A stretch of 8,179 nucleotides of DNA from Oscillospiraceae bacterium (lineage in GTDB: Bacteria > Bacillota > Clostridia > Oscillospirales > Oscillospiraceae). The DNA is taken from positions 1-8,179 of the forward strand of contig JAFZQQ010000313.1 of assembly GCA_017620315.1 (NCBI GenBank), read 5' to 3'. The position numbers and the translations under genes were made by a program. The notes under the pieces are model-generated. The model worked only from the letters and a program-made list of their open reading frames with translations, had not been told where the DNA came from and did not search any database. This document shows positions 1 through 6,690 of the stretch, piece by piece (position 1 is the stretch's first letter; every line of letters starts with the position of its first letter).

Positions 1-328
1 CCGTGCGGTGGTGCGTTTCCTCGCCGGCAAGAACGCGGTCACGCTGCTTGCCACGCACTACGACGGCACCGCGGAGTTTGCGGCGCGGCACTATCAGGTC
101 AAGGGGCTCAAGCGCCTGGGCGCGGAGACGGAGGGCGCGGGCACGGGCACGGACAGGCTGAGGCAGATTGAGACCGCGATGGACTACGGCCTGATACCCG
201 TTGCCTCTGACGCGGAGTGTCCGCGCGACGCGCTTCGCATCTGCCACATGCTCGGCATGGCGGAGGAGATACTTGACTTCATGGAGCGCGAGGGCGACGT
301 TGAAGTAAACGAATCAAAGAATCCATAA
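1..328 (+). CDS. kamC: MutS-like ATPase, C-terminal end (probable lysine 5,6-aminomutase reactivase subunit KamC), 5'-truncated
   Basis: Only the last 108 or so codons are present; the frame is open from the left edge and stops at TAA 326-328. The visible start contains TLLATHYDG, the late ATPase motif of MutS-family domain V (MutS itself has a similar ATHY stretch), followed by a short helical tail rich in acidic residues. MutS-like proteins called KamB/KamC are known neighbours of lysine aminomutase genes and are assigned as a reactivase that restores the B12-dependent 5,6-aminomutase. The location just upstream of kal-kce-kdd-kamA-kamD-kamE, and the tail around DYGLIPVASDAECPRDALRI, fit that better than genuine mismatch-repair MutS. 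The Walker A part lies outside the window, so the KamC name rests on this fragment plus context. It ends before the promoter and riboswitch, so it is probably on a separate upstream transcript. Confidence 0.72.
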   Translation, partial: RAVVRFLAGKNAVTLLATHYDGTAEFAARHYQVKGLKRLGAETEGAGTGTDRLRQIETAMDYGLIPVASDAECPRDALRICHMLGMAEEILDFMEREGDVEVNESKNP

Positions 329-347
329 AAAACTCTTGATTTTTTTT
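312..347 (+). terminator. weak candidate terminator at the end of kamC
   Basis: Bases 312-320 (AATCAAAGA) can pair with 334-341 (TCTTGATT), leaving A318 bulged, and a run of T continues to 347. The loop (321-333) contains the kamC stop codon. The stem has only two G-C pairs, so it would be weak. Its 3' arm and T-run overlap the candidate -35 region and spacer of the following promoter. Confidence 0.3.
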
Positions 348-362
348 CTAAATTTGTATAAT
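336..362 (+). promoter_or_regulatory. promoter of the lysine-fermentation operon
   Basis: A perfect TATAAT (-10) lies at 357-362 in an AT-rich island between GC-rich sequences. The best -35 is TTGATT at 336-341, four of six consensus bases, with a 15-base spacer that is shorter than the usual 17. Transcription would begin near 369, giving a leader of about 305 bases that contains the whole riboswitch and its terminator. The -10 call is strong; the -35 call is less certain. Confidence 0.65.
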
Positions 363-440
363 ATCAATAATACATTTCGGAGAGAGACGCATATCACGGA
401 GTACTGATTTGACCGTATAACAGCGGAAAACTGAATAACC

Positions 441-601
441 GTAATAGAGGCGCGGAGCGAAGGGTAGCCGCCGTCCTATGGGACGGCATCCCGGAGGGCG
501 GCAAAGGGTCGCTCCGCCGAAGGTCTGCGGCGCGCCGAACCGCTCTCCTGGCAGCCGAGCCCAGCGCCGGCTGCTGTCATGCAACGCATGGAGCGCTATT
601 G
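441..601 (+). promoter_or_regulatory. lysine riboswitch (L-box) aptamer
   Basis: The sequence carries the conserved lysine-riboswitch blocks in order: AGAGGCGCGG (446-455), GGTAGCC (463-469), CAAAGG (502-507), CGCCGAAGG (515-523), GCTGTC (573-578) and GGAGCGC (590-596). The five helices can be drawn by hand. P1 is 442-447 with 596-601. P2 is 449-451 with 516-518 plus 454-460 with 509-515, with G452 C453 bulged, and its upper arm is 467-472 with 497-502. P3 is approximately 522-548, P4 is 551-557 with 568-574, and P5 is 578-582 with 586-590. This is the family's five-helix-junction architecture. Known members mostly repress lysine synthesis or uptake genes; this one leads a lysine degradation operon. 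A cobalamin riboswitch was considered, but the B12-box pattern is absent and the L-box blocks match well. P3 is the least well resolved helix because it contains a three-base internal mismatch. Confidence 0.93.
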
Positions 602-632
602 GGACAAGAATTCCCGATAGCGTTTTTCTTTT
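594..632 (+). terminator. intrinsic terminator acting as riboswitch expression platform
   Basis: Bases 594-604 (CGCTATTGGGA) pair with 612-622 (TCCCGATAGCG) in an 11-bp stem with one U-G pair and a 7-base loop, followed by TTTTTCTTTT at 623-632. The P1 3' strand of the aptamer (596-600, CTATT) lies wholly inside the 5' arm of this stem, so P1 and the terminator exclude each other. Lysine binding, which stabilises P1, should prevent termination and allow readthrough into kal. No separate antiterminator is needed for this logic. The structure is seen directly; the ON direction is inferred from it. Confidence 0.9.
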
Positions 633-674
633 GGATGACACAACATTAAACCGATAAAGAGGAGGAACAACAGC

Positions 675-1055
675 ATGAAATCATTGATCCGTGTCCGCAT
701 GGGCGCAGAGGACGCGCACTATGGCGGAAACCTGGTGGACGGGGCGCATATGCTGCACCTGTTCGGCGACGTGGCGACCGAGCTGCTGATCATGCAGGAC
801 GGCGACGAGGGACTTTTCTGCGCCTATGACAACGTGGAATTCCTTGCTCCGGTCTTCGCCGGGGACTACATCGAGGCCGAGGGAGAGATCGTCAAGGTCG
901 GCAACACCTCCCGCAAAATGACCTTCGAGGCGCGCAAGGTGATCGCACCGCGCCCGGATATCAACGAATCCGCCTGCGATGTGCTCGACCCGCCCATCGT
1001 GGTATGCCGCGCCAGCGGCACCTGCGTCGTCCCCAAGGACAAGCAGAGAAAGTGA
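675..1055 (+). CDS. kal: 3-aminobutyryl-CoA ammonia-lyase
   Basis: This 126-residue protein matches Kal of lysine-fermenting bacteria in length and in recognisable stretches such as [37 protein letters not shown] and [11 protein letters not shown]. Kal is a small hotdog-fold enzyme that removes ammonia from L-3-aminobutyryl-CoA to give crotonyl-CoA, the last step specific to this pathway before butyryl-CoA formation. It has no signal peptide or membrane segment and should be cytoplasmic. The ATG at 675 follows AGAGGAGG (658-665) with nine bases between, a strong ribosome binding site. It is the first gene after the riboswitch terminator, so its expression depends directly on readthrough. kce begins seven bases after its stop. 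Confidence 0.95.
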   Translation: MKSLIRVRMGAEDAHYGGNLVDGAHMLHLFGDVATELLIMQDGDEGLFCAYDNVEFLAPVFAGDYIEAEGEIVKVGNTSRKMTFEARKVIAPRPDINESACDVLDPPIVVCRASGTCVVPKDKQRK

Positions 1056-1062
1056 GCGGGGC

Positions 1063-1881
1063 ATGGAGAAGCTTATCATCACCGCTGCCATCTGCGGCGC
1101 CGAGGTCACCAAGGAGCAAAACCCCGCCGTGCCCTACACCGTGGACGAGATCGTGCGCGAGGCAAAGAGCGCCTATGACGCCGGCGCGGCGATCGTTCAC
1201 CTGCACGTCCGTGAGGACAACGGAAAGCCCACGCAGAGCCGCGAGCGCTTCCGCATGTGCATGGACGCGATCCGTCAGGCGATCCCCGACGTCATCCTCA
1301 TCCCGTCAACGGGAGGCGCGGTCGGCATGAGCGCCGAGGAGCGCCTTCAGCCCACCGAGCTGATGCCCGAGATGGCTACGTTAGACTGCGGCACCTGCAA
1401 CTTCGGCGACGAGATATTTGACAACACGATGCCCACAATGCGTGCCTTCGGCAAGCGTATGCTTGAAAACCATATCAAGCCGGAGTACGAGTGCTTTGAG
1501 ATGGGACATCTGGACACCATACTCACCATGGCAAAGAAGGGCGAGGTCCCCGGCGCGCCGATGCAGTTCAATTTCGTGCTCGGCGTTCCCGGCTGCACCC
1601 CGGCGACGGTCGGCAACCTCAACTGGCTGGTGGAGCACATCCCCGCGGGCAGCACCTGGACCGCGACAGGCATAGGCCGCAACGCCTTTACGCTCGGCGC
1701 GGCGGCGATCGTCATGGGCGGCAACGTGCGCGTGGGCTTCGAGGACAATCTGTACCTTTCCCGCGGCGTTCTCGCAAAGAGCAACGGCGAGCTGGTCGCA
1801 AAGGTCGTGCGCCTCGCGAACGAGCTTGGCCGCGAGATAGCGAGCCCTGCCGAGGCAAGGAAGATCCTCAGCCTGAACTGA
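1063..1881 (+). CDS. kce: 3-keto-5-aminohexanoate cleavage enzyme
   Basis: This 272-residue protein belongs to the beta-keto acid cleavage (BKACE, formerly DUF849) family. It condenses and cleaves 3-keto-5-aminohexanoate with acetyl-CoA to give acetoacetate and L-3-aminobutyryl-CoA. Metal-ligand residues fall where the characterised Kce has them: H46 and H48 in VHLHVRED, and E227 in GFEDN, with D228 next to it and S82 in PSTGG. The start at 1063 gives MEKLIITAAICGAEVTKEQN, the typical family N-terminus. The longer frame from 979 would overlap kal and add unrelated residues. The start lies seven bases after the kal stop with only a weak G-rich ribosome binding site, which suggests translational coupling to kal. 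Confidence 0.95.
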   Translation: MEKLIITAAICGAEVTKEQNPAVPYTVDEIVREAKSAYDAGAAIVHLHVREDNGKPTQSRERFRMCMDAIRQAIPDVILIPSTGGAVGMSAEERLQPTELMPEMATLDCGTCNFGDEIFDNTMPTMRAFGKRMLENHIKPEYECFEMGHLDTILTMAKKGEVPGAPMQFNFVLGVPGCTPATVGNLNWLVEHIPAGSTWTATGIGRNAFTLGAAAIVMGGNVRVGFEDNLYLSRGVLAKSNGELVAKVVRLANELGREIASPAEARKILSLN

Positions 1882-1924
1882 ACAAAAACTCAATCAAATT
1901 ATAATAAAAACGGAGGAATTTACC

Positions 1925-2968
1925 ATGGAACAGCTCAAAGGCGACAAGTACGGCGCGCACCGCGTGATCGAACCCAAGGGCGTGCTCACCCAGGCGGCTC
2001 AGAAGATCGACAACGATATGTCCAAGCACTACTCCAACGAGATCATCTGCGACGTGATATCCCTCAACATCGACTCCGCGTCCTTCACCCAGATCAGCGA
2101 GGTCTGCGGCGGCGACGAAAAGAAGATCGGCGAAATGATCATGGGCATCGTCGCCGAGCGCGGCAAGCAGCAGAACCCCGTCACCGGCTCCGGCGGCATG
2201 TTCATCGGCAAGGTCGCCTACATCGGAGACGATCTCAAGGATCGCGACCTCAAGGTCGGCGACAAGATCGCCTCTCTGGTGTCCCTGTCCCTCACCCCGC
2301 TGAAGATCGACAAGATCCTCGCGATCCACAAGGAGATCGACCGCGTGGATATCGTCGGTCAGGCGGTGCTCTTTGAGAGCGGGCTCTACGCAAAGCTGCC
2401 CGACGACATGAGCGAGGCTCTCGCCCTTGCGGCGCTGGACGTCGCGGGCGCTCCCGCGCAGGCGCGCAGACTGCCCAAGGAGGGTGACAGCGTGCTCATC
2501 CTCGGCGCGAACGGAAAGTCCGGCGTGCTGTGCGGCTATGAGGCGATGAAGAAGGTCGGTCCCAAGGGCAACGTCGTCGGCGTTGTGCGCAATCCCAAGC
2601 AGGTCGACGCGCTGATGGAGCTGGGCGTTTACAACAAGGTCATCGTCGCCTCCGCCACCGAGCCGGTTTCCGTGCTCAACGCGGCGCTCGAGGCGAACGG
2701 CGGCAAGGAATACGATATCTCGATCTCCTGCGTCAACGTGGAGGCTTGCGAGATGAGCGCCATCCTGCCCGTGCGCGAAGGCGGCACCGTGTACTTCTTC
2801 TCCATGGCGACCAGCTTCACCCGCGCCGCTCTCGGCGCCGAGGGTGTCGGCAAGGATCTGACCATGATCGTCGGCAACGGCTACGCCAAGGATCACGCCG
2901 AGATCACGCTCAACGTCCTGCGCGAAAATGAAAAGCTCCGCAAACTCTTTGACGCCAAATATGTTTGA
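1925..2968 (+). CDS. kdd: L-erythro-3,5-diaminohexanoate dehydrogenase
   Basis: This 347-residue protein matches Kdd, which oxidatively deaminates L-erythro-3,5-diaminohexanoate to 3-keto-5-aminohexanoate with release of ammonia and reduction of NAD(P)+. The fold is that of the zinc-type alcohol dehydrogenase superfamily. An N-terminal catalytic part comes first, with a beta-barrel-like VGDKIASLVSLSLTPL region around 111-126. A Rossmann domain follows, with the nucleotide-binding motif LILGANGKSG at 191-200. The start ATG at 1925 has GGAGG at 1912-1916, eight bases upstream. A 43-base AT-rich gap separates it from kce, the largest gap among the six core genes. It lies between kce, which uses its product, and the mutase genes, which make its substrate. 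Confidence 0.93.
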   Translation: MEQLKGDKYGAHRVIEPKGVLTQAAQKIDNDMSKHYSNEIICDVISLNIDSASFTQISEVCGGDEKKIGEMIMGIVAERGKQQNPVTGSGGMFIGKVAYIGDDLKDRDLKVGDKIASLVSLSLTPLKIDKILAIHKEIDRVDIVGQAVLFESGLYAKLPDDMSEALALAALDVAGAPAQARRLPKEGDSVLILGANGKSGVLCGYEAMKKVGPKGNVVGVVRNPKQVDALMELGVYNKVIVASATEPVSVLNAALEANGGKEYDISISCVNVEACEMSAILPVREGGTVYFFSMATSFTRAALGAEGVGKDLTMIVGNGYAKDHAEITLNVLRENEKLRKLFDAKYV

Positions 2969-2986
2969 TTGGGAGGGCAGAACGCA

Positions 2987-4234
2987 ATGAAAACACGCAA
3001 CGGCTTGTTTGCCGAGGTCCCTGAGAAGGATTGGAACGACTGGACATGGCAGGTAAAAAACCGCATTGAGACGGTGGAAGACCTGAAAAAGCATATCAGC
3101 ATCACCCCCGAGGAGGAAGAGGGTATCCGCAAGTGCTTAGGCACGCTGCGCATGGCGATCACGCCCTATTACCTCTCCCTCATCGATCTCAGCGACCCCA
3201 ACGACCCGATCCGCCGTCAGGCCATCCCCACCGCGAACGAGCTGCACCAGTCCTCCGCGGACCTGCTCGATCCGCTGCATGAGGATACCGACTCTCCCGT
3301 CAAGGGCCTCACGCACCGCTATCCCGACCGCGTGCTGCTGCTCGTGACCGACCAGTGCTCGATGTACTGCCGCCACTGCACCCGCCGCCGCTTCGCCGGT
3401 CAGCACGACCAGGCGGTGCCGATGGAGCAGATCGACAGGTGCATCGACTATGTCCGCGAGCACACCGAGGTCCGCGACGTGCTGATCTCCGGCGGCGACC
3501 CGCTGGTCATGAGCGACGACAGGCTGGAGCATGTCATCTCCGAGCTTCGCAAGATAGACCACGTTGAGATCGTCCGCATCGGCAGCCGCACGCCGGTGGT
3601 CATGCCGCAGCGTATCACCCCGGAGCTGTGCGCCATGCTCAAAAAGTACCATCCCATCTGGCTCAACACGCACTTCAACCACCCCAAGGAGGTCACCGAA
3701 GACTCGAAGCGCGCCACCGCCATGCTCGCCGACGCCGGCGTGCCGCTGGGCAACCAGACCGTGCTGCTCGCGGGCGTGAACGACTGCGTTTACACCATGA
3801 AAAAGCTCATGCACGAGCTTGTGAAGATGCGCGTGCGCCCCTACTACATCTATCAGTGCGACCTTTCGATGGGCCTTGAGCACTTCCGCACCCCGGTCAG
3901 CAAGGGCATCGAGATCATCGAGGCGCTGCGCGGCCACACCTCCGGTTTCTGTGTTCCGACCTTCGTGGTCGACGCCCCGGGCGGCGGCGGCAAGACCCCG
4001 GTCATGCCGAACTATGTCATCTCCCAGACGCCGAACAAGGTGGTCCTCCGCAACTTTGAGGGCGTAATCACCACCTACACCGAGCCGGAGCACTACGAGG
4101 ACTGCAAGTGCGAGCTCTGCCGCGGAGAAAAGAAGAAGGAGCTCGTCGGCGTCGCTGGATTGGAGCGAGGTCAGGCGCTGAGCATGGAGCCCGCAAACCT
4201 TGCGCGTCTCAAGCGCGGACGTCACGAGGGCTGA
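2987..4234 (+). CDS. kamA: L-lysine 2,3-aminomutase (radical SAM, PLP)
   Basis: This 415-residue enzyme converts L-lysine to L-beta-lysine, the first step of the pathway. The radical-SAM cluster motif CSMYCRHC supplies C124, C128 and C131. The PLP lysine is K336 in PGGGGKTPV. The substrate aspartates are D292 (YQCDLS) and D329 (FVVDAPGG). C267 together with C373, C375 and C378 (EDCKCELC) form the zinc site known in the clostridial enzyme. All positions are within one or two of the Clostridium subterminale enzyme, whose length is almost the same. The ATG at 2987 is preceded by GGGAGGG (2971-2977). An in-frame TTG at 2969 directly after the kdd stop would include that ribosome binding site in the coding sequence and was not chosen. 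kamD starts four bases after the stop. Confidence 0.97.
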   Translation: MKTRNGLFAEVPEKDWNDWTWQVKNRIETVEDLKKHISITPEEEEGIRKCLGTLRMAITPYYLSLIDLSDPNDPIRRQAIPTANELHQSSADLLDPLHEDTDSPVKGLTHRYPDRVLLLVTDQCSMYCRHCTRRRFAGQHDQAVPMEQIDRCIDYVREHTEVRDVLISGGDPLVMSDDRLEHVISELRKIDHVEIVRIGSRTPVVMPQRITPELCAMLKKYHPIWLNTHFNHPKEVTEDSKRATAMLADAGVPLGNQTVLLAGVNDCVYTMKKLMHELVKMRVRPYYIYQCDLSMGLEHFRTPVSKGIEIIEALRGHTSGFCVPTFVVDAPGGGGKTPVMPNYVISQTPNKVVLRNFEGVITTYTEPEHYEDCKCELCRGEKKKELVGVAGLERGQALSMEPANLARLKRGRHEG

Positions 4235-4238
4235 GCCT

Positions 4239-5831
4239 ATGGAGCCGTTAAAAGCAAAGATCGCTCCGGTGCAGAGCAAGCTTGGTCTGGACCGTGAGCT
4301 TGTCGACCGGGCGCGCGCCTCCGCCGCGAAGGTGGCTGAGGACACGCAGCGCTTTATCGATATGCACACCACCGTCGCAGTCGAACGCACCGTTTGCCGT
4401 TTGCTCGGCATCGACGGAGTGAACGGCGTTGACGTTCCTCTGCCGAACGTCGTGGTCGAACACCTCTCGGCGAGGGACATCCTCGGCGACGGCGCCGCGC
4501 TGCGCATCGGCAACGCGATGGCCGAGCTGGGGCTCACGCCGCAGCAGGTCGCCGAGGGCATCGACCGCGGCGAGATCGACCTCGCAGCCCTGCCCAGCCG
4601 CTCCGAGGCGGAGATACGCGCCGCGCTCGCGGGCGTGGTGGAGGCGACGATGGCGCGCATCAGCGCGAACGTGGCGAAGCGCAATGAGTATCTGACGACC
4701 TTCGGCGACAAGGAAGGGCCCTTTATCTACCTGATCGTCGCCACGGGCAATATCTATGAGGATATCACGCCGGCAAAGGCCGCGGCAAAGCAGGGCGCCG
4801 ACGTGATCGCGGTTATCCGCACCACGGGCCAGAGCCTTCTGGACTTCGTGCCCTACGGCGCGACGACCGAGGGCTTCGGCGGCACCTACGCCACGCAGGA
4901 AAACTTCCGCCTTATGCGCGCAGCGCTCGACGAGGTCGGCGAGGAGCAGCACCGCTACATCCGCCTTTGCAACTACTGCTCGGGCCTGTGCATGCCGGAG
5001 ATCGCGGCCATGGGCGCTCTGGAGCGGCTGGACGTGATGCTCAACGACGCGCTCTACGGCATCCTCTTCCGCGACATCAACATGCAACGCACGATCATCG
5101 ACCAGTATTTCTCCCGCGTGATCAACAGCTACGCCGGCGTTATCATCAACACCGGCGAGGACAACTATCTCACCACCGCCGACGCCTATGAGGAGGCGCA
5201 CACGGTGCTCGCGAGCCAGTTCCTCAACGAGGCGTTCGCGCTGAAGGCGGGGCTTCCAGAGGAGCAGATGGGTCTCGGCCACGCCTTTGAGATGAATCCC
5301 GACCTGCCCAACGCCTTCCTCTACGAGCTGGCGCAGGCGCAGATGGCGCGCGAGATCTTCCCGCACGCCCCGCTCAAATATATGCCTCCGACGAAGTTCA
5401 TGACCGGAAACATCTTCCGCGGCCATGTTCAGGACGCGCTTTTCAACATGGTCACCATCCTCACCGGACAGAAGATACACCTGCTCGGTATGATGACCGA
5501 GGCGATCCACACCCCGTTCATGTCCGACCGCGCGCTCGCCATCGAGAACGCGCAGTACATCTTCCGCACGATGGGCGACCTCGGCAGCGAGATCGAGTAC
5601 AAGCCCGGCGGCATCATCCAGAGCCGCGCCGCCGAGGTGCTGCAAAAGGCGACCGACCTGCTTGGCGAGATCGAGCGCATCGGGCTTTTTGCCACGCTGG
5701 AAAAGGGCGTGTTCGCCGACATCAAGCGTCCGCAGGACGGCGGCAAGGGCCTTGACGGCGTCGTGCGCAAGACCGACGGTTATTTCAACCCCTTCATTGA
5801 GGCGATGCACAGGAAGGAGGCGAAGGCATGA
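4239..5831 (+). CDS. kamD: lysine 5,6-aminomutase alpha subunit
   Basis: This 530-residue protein is the large, TIM-barrel subunit of the adenosylcobalamin- and PLP-dependent lysine 5,6-aminomutase, which moves the terminal amino group of beta-lysine to give 3,5-diaminohexanoate. Family stretches include DMHTTVAVERTVCRLLGIDG (42-61), VATGNIYEDI (167-176), CNYCSGLCMPE (244-254), NTGEDNYLTT (304-313) and PPTKFMTGNIFRGH (383-396). Length fits the family, slightly over 500 residues. The start at 4239 follows GAGGG (4226-4230) with eight bases between and lies four bases after the kamA stop; extending upstream in frame would overlap kamA. Its stop codon overlaps the start of kamE in an ATGA, so the two subunits are probably made in balanced amounts by coupled translation. 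Confidence 0.96.
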   Translation: MEPLKAKIAPVQSKLGLDRELVDRARASAAKVAEDTQRFIDMHTTVAVERTVCRLLGIDGVNGVDVPLPNVVVEHLSARDILGDGAALRIGNAMAELGLTPQQVAEGIDRGEIDLAALPSRSEAEIRAALAGVVEATMARISANVAKRNEYLTTFGDKEGPFIYLIVATGNIYEDITPAKAAAKQGADVIAVIRTTGQSLLDFVPYGATTEGFGGTYATQENFRLMRAALDEVGEEQHRYIRLCNYCSGLCMPEIAAMGALERLDVMLNDALYGILFRDINMQRTIIDQYFSRVINSYAGVIINTGEDNYLTTADAYEEAHTVLASQFLNEAFALKAGLPEEQMGLGHAFEMNPDLPNAFLYELAQAQMAREIFPHAPLKYMPPTKFMTGNIFRGHVQDALFNMVTILTGQKIHLLGMMTEAIHTPFMSDRALAIENAQYIFRTMGDLGSEIEYKPGGIIQSRAAEVLQKATDLLGEIERIGLFATLEKGVFADIKRPQDGGKGLDGVVRKTDGYFNPFIEAMHRKEAKA

Positions 5832-6616
5832 GCTCCGGACTTTACGATATGTCGGCGAAGGATTTCGACAAGACTCTTGATCTGACGATGCTCAAACCCT
5901 ACGGCGACACCATGAACGACGGCAAGGTGCAGGTGAGCTTCACCCTTCCGATCCCGAACAACGAAAAGGGGATGGAGGCGGCGCGCCTTCTCAGCCGCCA
6001 GATGGGACTCAGCGAGCCGAACGTCGCCTACGCCCGCCCGCTGGACAAGGAGTTCACCTTCTACGTCGTCTACGGCTCGTGCACGCACAGCGTCGACTAC
6101 ACCAAGATCAAGGTGCAGGCGATCGAGGACGAGGCGATGGAGATGGACGAGGTGTATGATTACATCCGCGAGAACATCGGCCGCAAGATCGTCGTCATCG
6201 GCGCCTCCACCGGAACCGACGCGCACACCGTCGGCATCGACGCCATCATGAACCGCAAGGGCTTTGCCGGGCACTACGGGCTTGAGCGCTATGACATGAT
6301 CGAGGCGTATAACCTCGGCAGCCAGGTGCCCAACGAGGAATTCCTTGAAAAGGCGCGCGAGCTGAAGGCCGACGTGCTGCTCGTCAGCCAGACCGTCACG
6401 CAGAAAAACGTGCACATCCAGAACCTCACGGAGCTCATCGAGCTTGCCGAGGCGGAGGGCATGCGTCAGAAATGCGTCATGTGCTGCGGCGGCGCGCGCA
6501 TCACCCATGAGCTTGCGAAGGAGCTCGGCTTCGACGCGGGCTTTGGCCCCGGCAAATTCGCAAACGACGTGGCCACCTTCTGCGTGAAGGAAATGGTACG
6601 CAGGAAGCTCGTTTAA
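5828..6616 (+). CDS. kamE: lysine 5,6-aminomutase beta subunit (B12-binding)
   Basis: This 262-residue protein is the cobalamin-binding partner of KamD. The base-off B12 motif DxHxxG is present as DAHTVG, giving D131, H133 and G136, with H133 the expected lower cobalt ligand. K144, in MNRKGF, corresponds to the lysine that forms the PLP aldimine in the Clostridium sticklandii enzyme, so both cofactor residues are intact. The Rossmann-like B12 domain runs from about 118 to the C-terminus (KIVVIGASTG, DVLLVSQTVT, CCGGARI). Residues 1-105 form the N-terminal dimerisation part. The ATG at 5828 overlaps the kamD stop, with GGAGG at 5816-5820. It ends inside a strong hairpin at 6610-6642. Confidence 0.97.
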   Translation: MSSGLYDMSAKDFDKTLDLTMLKPYGDTMNDGKVQVSFTLPIPNNEKGMEAARLLSRQMGLSEPNVAYARPLDKEFTFYVVYGSCTHSVDYTKIKVQAIEDEAMEMDEVYDYIRENIGRKIVVIGASTGTDAHTVGIDAIMNRKGFAGHYGLERYDMIEAYNLGSQVPNEEFLEKARELKADVLLVSQTVTQKNVHIQNLTELIELAEAEGMRQKCVMCCGGARITHELAKELGFDAGFGPGKFANDVATFCVKEMVRRKLV

Positions 6617-6642
6617 GGACCGCTTCGCTGGGTCCTCAAACG
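6610..6642 (+). other. hairpin spanning the kamE stop codon, without a T-run
   Basis: Bases 6610-6621 can pair with 6631-6642: CGTTT with AAACG, then one A-C mismatch, then AGGACC with GGTCCT. The nine-base loop contains GCTTCGC. The kamE TAA (6614-6616) is in the 5' arm. What follows on the + strand is A-rich (CGAAACGAAAAAACG), not T-rich, so it does not look like an intrinsic terminator. It could protect the upstream mRNA end or mark a processing point that lowers aacS expression; neither role is shown by the sequence. Confidence 0.6.
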
Positions 6643-6690
6643 AAACGAAAAAACGAAAGGTACTGTTGTAATACAGGAGGCATATTTGTT

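Noticed and set aside
441..601. Cobalamin riboswitch, considered because KamDE needs adenosylcobalamin.
   Set aside because: The B12-box consensus is not present, while the lysine-riboswitch consensus blocks and all five helices can be placed.
348..641. Minus-strand open frame of 97 codons across the leader.
   Set aside because: It covers the riboswitch and terminator, whose pairing explains the sequence; the translation has no recognisable family features.
979..1062. Possible upstream in-frame start for kce.
   Set aside because: It would overlap the end of kal by 77 bases and add 28 residues unlike the family; the ATG at 1063 gives the known N-terminus and places the zinc histidines at 46 and 48.
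1878..1905. TATAAT at 1900-1905 before kdd as an internal promoter.
   Set aside because: The only upstream partner is a poor CTGAAC, and transcription would start inside the ribosome binding site; the AT-rich gap is enough to explain a chance match.
3137..4711. Long minus-strand open frame (524 codons) opposite kamA and kamD; similar long ones at 4248-5810, 1868-3094 and 6700-7923.
   Set aside because: They lie opposite genes with clear catalytic motifs, show no recognisable domains, and are expected from strong G/C bias in third codon positions.
6663..6676. Small inverted repeat (TGTAATACA, with flanking CTGT and ACAG) before aacS as an operator.
   Set aside because: The arms are only four bases, overlap the ribosome binding site and match no operator that I can name with confidence.
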